A stretch of 64,000 nucleotides of DNA from Aeromicrobium stalagmiti (GTDB taxonomy: Bacteria > Actinomycetota > Actinomycetes > Propionibacteriales > Nocardioidaceae), in contig NZ_JABSTZ010000001.1 in the NCBI RefSeq assembly GCF_013283745.1, positions 1,692,406 to 1,756,405 of the forward strand, given 5' to 3'. Numbering within the stretch: position 1 is the first letter of the stretch; each line of letters opens with the position of its first letter. A model generated the notes under the pieces. It saw nothing but the letters and a program-made list of their open reading frames with translations, was not told the origin of the DNA and did no database searches. Positions 18,001 through 23,848 of this stretch are shown piece after piece. Made by a program: the position numbers and the translations under genes.

Positions 18001-18477
18001 GGCCTGGTCTACGTCTCGCTCGGTGACGACGTGGTCGGCATGGGCACGCTGCTCGACGGCGCCGGCAGCGTGAAGCTGTCGAGCACGATCCCGGTCGGGA
18101 CCAACGAGCTCGGTGTGTTCTACGCCGGCAACCTGGCCAACGACCCGGACAGCACCTCGGTGTCGCTGACGGTCGCCAAGGCGGCGTCGACGATCAAGAA
18201 GGTCTCGGTCAGCCCGACCAGGATCGTCAAGGGGCGCACCAAGCCCTATGTCGAGCTGTCGGTCAAGGCGCCGGGCTTCACGGTCGACGGCGGGACGGTC
18301 ACGGTCCGCGCGAGCGGCAAGACCTACACCGGCACGGTCAGGAGCGGCACGGTCCGCATCCGGCTGGGGGTCTTCACCTCGTCGGGCTCGGCCAAGACCG
18401 TCACGGCGAAGTACGCCGGCAACGGGTTCGCCAAGCCGTCCTCGACCAGCTTCACGGTCAAGGTGCTCAAGAAGTAG
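15100..18477 (+). CDS. Secreted ExeM/NucH-family endonuclease with LTD domain and Ig-like repeats
   Basis: A 1125-residue exported nuclease likely to degrade extracellular DNA. ATG 15100 follows GGGGA and opens a signal peptide ending near residue 31 (ASPASA). A lamin-tail domain (about 34-170, IINEIYPNGG) comes first, then an ExeM-type linker domain, then the exonuclease/endonuclease/phosphatase fold: TFNVLNYF (near 503), LEEIENS (near 583), LTGDFNSY (near 741), SLDHVFAS (near 781) and the catalytic-type SDHDPE (near 834). Big_3-like repeats follow, with the same terminal module as the preceding nucleotidase. The pair would turn DNA into nucleosides outside the cell for the importer at the start of the window. 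Confidence 0.92.
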   Translation: MKTSIVTRWAAAAAVAVASLVAAPASPASANPAGSNLIINEIYPNGGSGGGVYKLRYYELYNPTNAPINVNGWSLQYRSALSSGVPNVGSFGTVAALGDKTIPAGKHLLVSGPGNANNANDLPTADVTSTIGAAAAGGTVALVNDTVALTGDRAAVLADANLVDLVGYGSSTTYEGSAAAPVGAAASSISRSVTHVDTDDNAANFAALNPADPCNLAGCPVVEPPADPTPATIAEIQGEGATSPFAGDPVTTRGVVTAAYKTGGYSGAFIQTPGTGGSVGAASHGVFVFSSAFAAAVSKGDYVEVTGDVVEFGGTTAVPQTLTEITTATGKFTVLDESVTAPVPTEVTFPLSTAQKEKVEGMLVAPQGGFTITNNFSTNQFAEIGLAPGDEPLDTPTNVVAPGAAAVALQAKNAEDLVTLDDGASTNFLTTTGTALPWLTRDNEIRVGQGVTFDDPVVMDFRNSLWKLQPTEQLLAGGDEPVTFGPSTRDAAPQDVGGDVTVGTFNVLNYFTKTAEEYDAEPGNVCLYFKDRDGVNVTADECGSPASDDGNGPRGAANAAALKNQQDKIVKAINTLDADVVSLEEIENSIKFGEDRDAALDTLVAALNATPGNAGKWAAAPSPADLPDLAGQDLIRTAFIYQPAAVSLVGESTILDVPAFANAREPLAQAFKVTGGGASSTFAVIVNHFKSKGSGTLPGDADQGDGQGASNASRVAQATALVDFAEDVAADAGTDKIFLTGDFNSYNKEDPVRIIEEAGFVNVAVEKTDKETYQFGGAVGSLDHVFASDAAFSKVSDADIWNINSYESVAREYSRKNYNLTDFFVADSPFRASDHDPEIVGFDVDPSTTTVTAKAPATVRSGQDVTASVQVAADGGSPTGDVTITEGGTQVGTGTLADGAVDVVIDSPAIGSHSYVVSYAGDANNAPATTTLQVVVLKAEAGLQATAEPSTYGTGGVVEVTAAPGVSGLVYVSLGDDVVGMGTLLDGAGSVKLSSTIPVGTNELGVFYAGNLANDPDSTSVSLTVAKAASTIKKVSVSPTRIVKGRTKPYVELSVKAPGFTVDGGTVTVRASGKTYTGTVRSGTVRIRLGVFTSSGSAKTVTAKYAGNGFAKPSSTSFTVKVLKK

Positions 18478-18486
18478 GTGACGTGT

Positions 18487-18533
18487 GGGGAGTCAGCCCG
18501 TCATGGCCCGGTGCCGGCTCGGGCTGACTCCCC
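18487..18533. terminator. Hairpin overlapping the 3' end of the AraC-family gene
   Basis: A perfect 14-bp inverted repeat (GGGGAGTCAGCCCG at 18487-18500 and its complement at 18520-18533) with a 19-nt loop. It starts 9 bases after the nuclease stop and covers the last 14 codons of the convergent AraC-family gene, so it can terminate both. Confidence 0.6.
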
Positions 18534-19428
18534 GGACGCGCTTGAACGCCGCGCTGAGCGCGAAGGGGCTGCCGTAGCCGACGCGGTGGGCGACGGCGCC
18601 GATCGTCAGGTCGCTCTGGGCCAGCAGGTCGGCCGCGAGGTCGAGCCTCAGGCGCGTCAGGTAGGTCATGGGCGGCTCGCCGAGCTCGGCCGTGAACCGA
18701 CGCGCCAGCGAGGCACGTGAGACGCCGACCTCGCGGGCGAGCGACTCCAGCGTCCACGGACGCGCCACGTCGTCCTCGAGGAGCCGCAGAGCCGGTCCGA
18801 GCACGGCATCGCCCGACGCGCGGTGCCACGCCGGGGCGCGATCGGCGTCTGCGGCGAACCAGGCCCGGACGGCCTCGATCAGCACGAGGTCGAGCAGCCG
18901 GTCGAGGAACACCTCCTGCCCGAGGTCGTCGCGGGTCATCTCGTCGCAGAGCACGTCGACCAGCCGTCCGTTCCACTCCTCGGCCCGGAGCACGAGGATC
19001 GTCGGCAGGCTGCGCAGGAGCCGGTCGCTGACGGCGCGCACCGTCTCGTAGGTGCCCGTCACCAGCCAGGTGGCGCAGTCGACGGCGTTGCCCCACGTGC
19101 GGGTGCCCAGGGTCATGGCGTCGGCGAGACTGGTGCCGTCGGCGTCGACGCAGTGCTGACCGGGCTCGATGAAGACCTGTGGAGCGGTGGTGGGCGCGTC
19201 AGCCACCGTGTAGTGCTCGGGCCCGCGGGCGATCATGACGTCGCCGGCGGCGAGCCGGGTCGGCTCGCTGCTGCCCGAGAGGACCCATGCCTCGCCCCGG
19301 GCGACGACGGCGATCGAGAGCGGAGCCTCGTCGCGGATGCGCAGCGACCACGGGGGCTCGAGCTGGGAGCGGAGCAGGAAGGCACCGCCGGCTCGGGGGC
19401 CGTCCAGCAGACCGCTGAGGGTGTCCAT
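18493..19428 (-). CDS. AraC-family transcriptional regulator with N-terminal cupin
   Basis: A 311-residue regulator. The N-terminal half is a cupin sensor domain with conserved Gly/His-containing strands (RGPEHYTV), and the C-terminal 100 residues form the double helix-turn-helix (SLAREVGVSRASLARRF and GYGSPFALSAAFKRVRG). This cupin plus AraC architecture often controls an adjacent divergent oxidoreductase or membrane gene. The DUF1772 gene 81 bp away is the obvious target. A TAGGAT box 6 nt before the ATG suggests a leaderless mRNA. Three copies of GGATCTG lie in the shared control region. The effector is unknown. Confidence 0.9.
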   Translation of the reverse strand: MDTLSGLLDGPRAGGAFLLRSQLEPPWSLRIRDEAPLSIAVVARGEAWVLSGSSEPTRLAAGDVMIARGPEHYTVADAPTTAPQVFIEPGQHCVDADGTSLADAMTLGTRTWGNAVDCATWLVTGTYETVRAVSDRLLRSLPTILVLRAEEWNGRLVDVLCDEMTRDDLGQEVFLDRLLDLVLIEAVRAWFAADADRAPAWHRASGDAVLGPALRLLEDDVARPWTLESLAREVGVSRASLARRFTAELGEPPMTYLTRLRLDLAADLLAQSDLTIGAVAHRVGYGSPFALSAAFKRVRGVSPSRHRAMTG

Positions 19429-19431
19429 GGA

Positions 19432-19493
19432 CAGATCCTAGACGTTGGCGCATGGATCTGGCGTTCTTGACCATGGAACGTCTCAGGGATCTG
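19432..19493. promoter_or_regulatory. Three GGATCTG motifs between divergent araC-type and DUF1772 genes
   Basis: CAGATCC at 19432-19438 and GGATCTG at 19454-19460 form an inverted pair. A third GGATCTG at 19487-19493 repeats the second after 33 bp, close to three helical turns. They are candidate half-sites for the AraC-family protein. Confidence 0.4.
19435..19440 (-). promoter_or_regulatory. Candidate leaderless -10 box for the AraC-family gene
   Basis: On the minus strand TAGGAT lies 6 nt before the ATG at 19428. It overlaps the first GGATCTG motif, so autoregulation is plausible. Confidence 0.5.
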
Positions 19494-19509
19494 CGGTGGA
19501 CTGGTCGTC

Positions 19510-19965
19510 ATGACCAAGACACTGCTCACCGTCGCGATCGTCCTCAGCGGGCTGTCCGCAGGCCTCTTCGCCACCTTCTCGTACGCCGTGATGCCCGGGC
19601 TTCGTCGCACGGAGGACGTGACCTTCGTGCAGTCGATGCGCGCGATCAACGTCGCGATCCTCAACCCGGTGTTCGCCGTGGTGTTCGTCGGCGCAGCGGC
19701 GGCTGCGGTGGCGGCGCTGGCGTCAGGGTGGAGCGGGGACGCACGCCCGTGGCTCGTCGCCGGAGTCGCCCTCTACGTGGTCGGGGCCTTCGTGGTGACG
19801 GGAGCGGTCAACGTGCCGCGCAACGACGCGCTCGAGGCAGGCATGACGAGCGACGCCTCGCTGCGGGAGCAGTTCGAGAGCACGTGGGTCGCCTGGAACC
19901 ACGTGCGGTCGCTGCTCACCACCGGGGCGTTCGTCTGCCTCGTGCGGGCCGCGTTGGTGCTCTGA
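19510..19965 (+). CDS. DUF1772 (anthrone oxygenase-like) membrane protein
   Basis: A 151-residue protein with four predicted hydrophobic helices and the DUF1772 features: an N-terminal helix followed by FATFSYAVMPGL, NPVFAV, NVPRNDAL and a late WVAWNHVR. Family members include fungal anthrone oxygenases, but bacterial ones are mostly uncharacterised. It diverges from the AraC-family regulator that probably controls it. ATG 19510 is the first good start. A strong hairpin encloses the stop. Confidence 0.85.
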   Translation: MTKTLLTVAIVLSGLSAGLFATFSYAVMPGLRRTEDVTFVQSMRAINVAILNPVFAVVFVGAAAAAVAALASGWSGDARPWLVAGVALYVVGAFVVTGAVNVPRNDALEAGMTSDASLREQFESTWVAWNHVRSLLTTGAFVCLVRAALVL

Positions 19966-19977
19966 GCGGCCCGCACG
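19941..19977. terminator. Bidirectional terminator hairpin after the DUF1772 gene
   Basis: A perfect 12-bp stem (CGTGCGGGCCGC at 19941-19952, complement at 19966-19977) with a 13-nt loop that contains the DUF1772 stop codon. The convergent mutase gene ends 9 bases beyond. Confidence 0.65.
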
Positions 19978-19986
19978 CGGATCCGG

Positions 19987-21615
19987 CTAGATCCCGAGCG
20001 CCTCGGCGAGGTCGGTCTTGATGCCGGCGATCTGACCGTCCGCCATCGAGCGGGCGGCCTCGATGGAGTCGTCGACCCCGATGACCACCTCGATGTAGCA
20101 CTTGAGCTTGGGCTCGGTGCCGGACGGACGGCAGATGATGCGCGCCCCGCCGTCGAGGCCGAGGCGGATGCCGTCGGTGGGCGGCAGGCCGTGGTAGCCC
20201 TCGGCGAGGTCGTCGACCGACGTCACGGCGAGGCCGCCGAGCACCGCCGGGGGCGACGTGCGCAGGACGTCCATCGCGCGGGAGATGATCGAGAGGTCCT
20301 CCACCCGCACCGACAGCTGCGCGGTGGCGTGCAGGCCGTGCTGGCGGTAGATGTCGTCGAGCCGGTCGATGAGCGAGCGCCCCTCGGCCTTCAGCTGCGC
20401 CGCGAGCTCGAGCACCGTGATGATCGCCGAGACGCCGTCCTTGTCGCGCGCGATGTCGGGCGCGACGCTGTAGCCGAGCGCCTCCTCGTAGCCGAACGCG
20501 AGCGTCGGGATCTTGCCGATCCACTTGAAGCCGGTGAGGGTCTGCTCCCACGGCTGGTCGTGGGCGGCGGCCTGGCGTCCCAGCAGGTCGGACGAGACGA
20601 TGGAGGCGGCATAGGTGCCGGTGACGCCGCGCGCGAGCAGGAAGTCCGCGAGCAGCGCACCGACCTGGTCGCCGGAGAGCATCCGGTACGACTCGCCGTC
20701 CCTCACGCCGACGGCGCACCGGTCGGCGTCGGGGTCGTTGGCGACGATGATGTCGGCGCCGACCTCGGACGCGAGCTTGAGCGCGAGGTCCATCGCGCCC
20801 GGCTCCTCGGGGTTGGGGAACACGACGGTCGGGAAGTTCGGGTCGGGGTCGCCCTGGGCCGGGACGACGTGCAGCGCCGGGAAGCCGGCCCGGGCGACGG
20901 CCTCGACCAGGGTGTCGCGCCCGACGCCGTGCATCGGCGTGTAGACGGCGACGACGTCGCGGGGGCCGTCACCGGGCAGCGCCACGACGGCCTCGACGTA
21001 CGCCTCGGCGACCTCGGGTCCCAGCGTCTCGTACGCCTCGCTGCGCGGCATCTCGTCGACGCGACCGACCGCGTCGATCGCGTCGGAGATCTCGGCGTCG
21101 GCGGGCGGGACGATCTGGCTGGAGTCCTCGAGATAGACCTTGTAGCCGTTGTCCTGCGGCGGGTTGTGCGACGCCGTCACCATGACCCCGGCGCTGCAGC
21201 CGAGGTGACGGATCGCGAAGGCGAGCACGGGGGTCGGCAGGTGGGTCGGCAGCAGGAAGGCGTGGACGCCCGCGCCCTCCATGATCTCGGCGGTGTCACG
21301 GGCGAACACGTCGCTGTTGTGCCGGGCGTCGTAGCCGACGACGACCGACGGCGCCCGGCCGTCGGCAGCGTGCTCGAGGAGGTAGGCCGCGAGGCCCGCG
21401 GCGGCCTGCGCCACGATGACCCGGTTCATCCGGTTGGGGCCTGCGCCGAGCGCGCCCCGCAGACCGGCGGTGCCGAACTGGAGCCGCTCGAAGAAGCGGT
21501 CCTCGAGCCCGGCGGTGTCGCCCGCGTCGAGCAGGTCCTGCAGCTCGGCGCGGGTGGCGGGGTCGGGGTCCTGGCTCAGCCAGTCGTGCGCACGGGTGAG
21601 GAGGTCGTCGGTCAC
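19987..21615 (-). CDS. pmmB: Phosphomannomutase/phosphoglucomutase family enzyme (PmmB-like; possible phosphopentomutase)
   Basis: A 542-residue alpha-D-phosphohexomutase. It shows the phosphoserine loop TASHNPPQDNGYK, the metal loop NDPDADRCAVG, and the phosphate-binding RPSGTEPKLKCYIE near the C-terminus. The GTG at 21615 has AAGGGA upstream; an open extension before it has no family similarity. The context (punA on the same strand, with deoA, deoC and add nearby) matches the mycobacterial pmmB/deoD neighbourhood. It could act as the deoxyribose or ribose 1-to-5 phosphomutase, since no DeoB-type gene is present. That role is inference. Confidence 0.9.
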   Translation of the reverse strand: MTDDLLTRAHDWLSQDPDPATRAELQDLLDAGDTAGLEDRFFERLQFGTAGLRGALGAGPNRMNRVIVAQAAAGLAAYLLEHAADGRAPSVVVGYDARHNSDVFARDTAEIMEGAGVHAFLLPTHLPTPVLAFAIRHLGCSAGVMVTASHNPPQDNGYKVYLEDSSQIVPPADAEISDAIDAVGRVDEMPRSEAYETLGPEVAEAYVEAVVALPGDGPRDVVAVYTPMHGVGRDTLVEAVARAGFPALHVVPAQGDPDPNFPTVVFPNPEEPGAMDLALKLASEVGADIIVANDPDADRCAVGVRDGESYRMLSGDQVGALLADFLLARGVTGTYAASIVSSDLLGRQAAAHDQPWEQTLTGFKWIGKIPTLAFGYEEALGYSVAPDIARDKDGVSAIITVLELAAQLKAEGRSLIDRLDDIYRQHGLHATAQLSVRVEDLSIISRAMDVLRTSPPAVLGGLAVTSVDDLAEGYHGLPPTDGIRLGLDGGARIICRPSGTEPKLKCYIEVVIGVDDSIEAARSMADGQIAGIKTDLAEALGI

Positions 21616-21626
21616 GGTGATTCCCT

Positions 21627-22412
21627 TCAGAAGGCGGGTCGGACGAGGTCGTCGAGGGCGAGCGGGCCCCCGACGAGTGCGTTCTCGTCGGGGTCCTGGG
21701 TGCGGGCCGCGATCGACCCGGCGAAGTGCTCGGCGTCGTCCTGCGGGTCGAAGCCGATCGCCCGTCCGGGGGCGAGGTCCCACCAGCCCCGGGTGTTGGC
21801 GCTGGTGCCGTGCACCACGGTGTACCCCGGAGCGGGGGTCCTGATCGCGGCGTCGACCATCCGCACCGCGTCGTCGAACGACAGCCAGGTGGAGAGCTCG
21901 CGGACCGTGGTCGGCTCGGCGACGCAGGTGCCGATCCGCATCGCGACGGCGCTGATCGCGAACCGGTCGACGTAGAGGCTGAGCAGCGCCTCGGCGGCGA
22001 CCTTGGCCGTGCCGTAGAACGTGTCGGGTCGTGGTCGGACCGACGTCGTCAGGGGCCGGTCGTGCGGCGTTCGGCCGACCGCGTGGTTGCTGCTGGCATA
22101 GGCGATGCGGTCGACGCCGTGGCGCAGCATCGCCTCGAGCAGGCGGGCCGTGGTGTGCACGTGGGACTCCAGGGAGGACGGCAGGGAGCCCTCGTCGGGA
22201 TCGCCGGCGAAGTGCGCCACGGCGTCGACGCCACGGACGGCCGCGTCGACGACGTCCGGGTCGAGGCAGTCGCCGACCACCCAGTCGTGCTGGTAGCCGG
22301 GGGCCGGATCGCCCACGAGATCGAGACCCCGGAGGTCGTGACCGAGGCCGGGGAGTCCTCGTCCGAGCGCGCGGCCGATCGAGCCGCCCGCGCCCGTGAC
22401 GAGGACCTTCAT
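21627..22412 (-). CDS. NAD-dependent epimerase/dehydratase family oxidoreductase, uronate dehydrogenase-like
   Basis: A 261-residue extended SDR. The Rossmann motif TGAGGSIGRALG is at the N-terminus, and the catalytic YGTAK (Tyr and Lys four apart) lies in the middle. The stretch RIGTCVAEP followed by LSTWLSFDD resembles uronate dehydrogenases, which oxidise hexuronic acids to lactones. The ATG overlaps the punA stop by one base (TGATG), so the two are co-translated. Its role in nucleoside metabolism is not obvious. The uronate link is only sequence resemblance. Confidence 0.8.
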   Translation of the reverse strand: MKVLVTGAGGSIGRALGRGLPGLGHDLRGLDLVGDPAPGYQHDWVVGDCLDPDVVDAAVRGVDAVAHFAGDPDEGSLPSSLESHVHTTARLLEAMLRHGVDRIAYASSNHAVGRTPHDRPLTTSVRPRPDTFYGTAKVAAEALLSLYVDRFAISAVAMRIGTCVAEPTTVRELSTWLSFDDAVRMVDAAIRTPAPGYTVVHGTSANTRGWWDLAPGRAIGFDPQDDAEHFAGSIAARTQDPDENALVGGPLALDDLVRPAF

Positions 22413-23203
22413 CAGATCCGGGGGAGGACGTCGCCGAGGAGCTGACCCATGCGGGTCGCGGCGGACTTGCCGGCCTCGAGGACCTCCTCGTGGTTGAGCG
22501 GCTCGCCCGTCATGCCGGCGGCTGCGTTGGTGACCAGCGAGATGCCGAGGATCTCGAGCCCCGCGGCGCGCGCAGCGATCGCCTCGAGCGTCGTCGACAT
22601 GCCGACGAGGTCGCCGCCGATCGCGCGGACCATGCCGATCTCGGCGGGGGTCTCGTAGTGCGGGCCGGGCAGCTGCACGTAGACGCCCTCGTCGAGGCTC
22701 GGGTCGGCCTCCTTGCACAGGGCGCGCAGCCGCGAGGAGTAGAGGTCGGTGAGGTCGACGAAGTTCGCTCCCTCGAGGGGCGAGGTCGCCGTCATGTTGA
22801 TGTGGTCGCTGATGAGCACGGGCGTGCCGGGGGACCAGGCAGGGTTGAGCCCGCCGCAGCCGTTGGTCAGCACGAGGGTCTTGACCCCGGCCGCGGCGGC
22901 GGTCCGGACGCCGTGGACGACGGCCGCGACGCCCTTGCCCTCGTAGTAGTGCGTGCGGCCCAGGAAGATCAGCAGACGCTTGTCGCCGAGGGTCACCGAG
23001 CGGACCGTCCCGCCGTGGCCGGCGACGGCCGGTGCGCTGAATCCGGGCAGCTCGGCCAGGGGCACCTCGTGGTCGGGAGCGCCCAGTGCGTCGGCGGCCG
23101 GGAGCCAGCCCGAGCCCATCACGAGGGCGATGTCGTGGTCACCTCCGCCCGTGCGCTCTCGGAGTGCGTCGGCGGCCTGTCGGGCGAGTTCAGAGGTGCT
23201 CAC
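22412..23203 (-). CDS. punA: Purine nucleoside phosphorylase
   Basis: Cleaves inosine and guanosine nucleosides with phosphate. The 263-residue trimeric PNP/MTAP family protein shows [36 protein letters not shown] and the base-binding VTNAAAG. GTG 23203 gives the expected N-terminus, and no Shine-Dalgarno is visible. A TAATGT box 7 nt upstream suggests a leaderless mRNA. It diverges from a TetR regulator with 18 bp between start codons, so both are probably under that repressor. The SDR and probably the mutase genes follow on the same transcript. Confidence 0.93.
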   Translation of the reverse strand: MSTSELARQAADALRERTGGGDHDIALVMGSGWLPAADALGAPDHEVPLAELPGFSAPAVAGHGGTVRSVTLGDKRLLIFLGRTHYYEGKGVAAVVHGVRTAAAAGVKTLVLTNGCGGLNPAWSPGTPVLISDHINMTATSPLEGANFVDLTDLYSSRLRALCKEADPSLDEGVYVQLPGPHYETPAEIGMVRAIGGDLVGMSTTLEAIAARAAGLEILGISLVTNAAAGMTGEPLNHEEVLEAGKSAATRMGQLLGDVLPRI

Positions 23204-23209
23204 CTGCCG

Positions 23210-23215
23210 TACATT
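23210..23215 (+). promoter_or_regulatory. Candidate leaderless -10 box for the TetR gene
   Basis: TACATT lies 6 nt before ATG 23222. It overlaps the opposing punA box by 5 bases. Confidence 0.55.
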
Positions 23216-23216
23216 A
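23211..23216 (-). promoter_or_regulatory. Candidate leaderless -10 box for punA
   Basis: On the minus strand TAATGT lies 7 nt before the punA GTG at 23203. The gene has no visible ribosome-binding site, which supports leaderless initiation. Confidence 0.5.
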
Positions 23217-23221
23217 CGACA

Positions 23222-23785
23222 ATGCCGAAGATCATTGGTGGCTCGCTCGAGCAGCATCGCGAGCAGACCCGCCGCCGCGTCTTCGAGGCACTCACCTCGC
23301 TGCTCGCCGAGCGGTCGTTCGACGCATTGACGATGGCCGATCTGGCCTCGGAGGCCGGCATCGGGCGGACCGTCATCTACAACCACTTCGCCGACAAGGA
23401 CGCCGTCGTCGTGGCGTTCGCGAGCGAGGAGACCGACCGCTACCTGGCCCGGCTCGCCGATGCGCTGGAGCCGGCCACCGACCCGGCCGATGCCATGCGG
23501 ATCTACGTGCGCGAGCACCTCAGCTCGTCCGAGGAGTTCCACTTCGGCTTCGGACCCGAGCTCTACGCGATGCTCTCGCGCGAGTCCCTGGCCCAGATCC
23601 GCGAGCACGTCATGGCGGTCGAGGCCGTCCTGCGCACGATCATCGACGACGGACGCGCGACGGGTGACTTCGCGGTCGACGACGTCGAGTCGACGATGTC
23701 GCTCGTCCACACGACCCTGCAGAACAGGCGTGTCGCGGCCGGGGCGGTCGAGGTGTTCGTCATGCGCGCTCTCGGCGCCGGCTGA
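23222..23785 (+). CDS. TetR-family transcriptional regulator
   Basis: A 187-residue one-component regulator. The N-terminal helix-turn-helix is clear ([26 protein letters not shown] in two parts around residues 38-63). The C-terminal ligand domain shows no identifiable effector site. It diverges from punA across an 18-bp gap in which two opposing -10 boxes overlap, so binding there would control itself and punA. A near-palindrome AGGTG-CT-CACCT at 23194-23205 is a candidate site. A nucleoside or base as effector is a guess from context. Confidence 0.88.
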   Translation: MPKIIGGSLEQHREQTRRRVFEALTSLLAERSFDALTMADLASEAGIGRTVIYNHFADKDAVVVAFASEETDRYLARLADALEPATDPADAMRIYVREHLSSSEEFHFGFGPELYAMLSRESLAQIREHVMAVEAVLRTIIDDGRATGDFAVDDVESTMSLVHTTLQNRRVAAGAVEVFVMRALGAG

Positions 23786-23805
23786 CAGGTCGCCGGCACG
23801 ACCGA

Positions 23806-23830
23806 CGGCGGGCCCCGAGGGAGCCCGCCG
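23806..23830. terminator. Hairpin between convergent TetR and HtaA-type genes
   Basis: A perfect 8-bp stem (CGGCGGGC and complement) with a 9-nt loop, midway in the 63-bp gap between the two convergent stops. Confidence 0.55.
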
Positions 23831-23848
23831 CCGTGACGTCGGTGACGC

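Noticed and set aside
11904..18477. Sortase anchoring of the two secreted nucleic-acid enzymes
   Set aside because: No LPxTG-like motif, C-terminal hydrophobic helix or basic tail is present in either protein.
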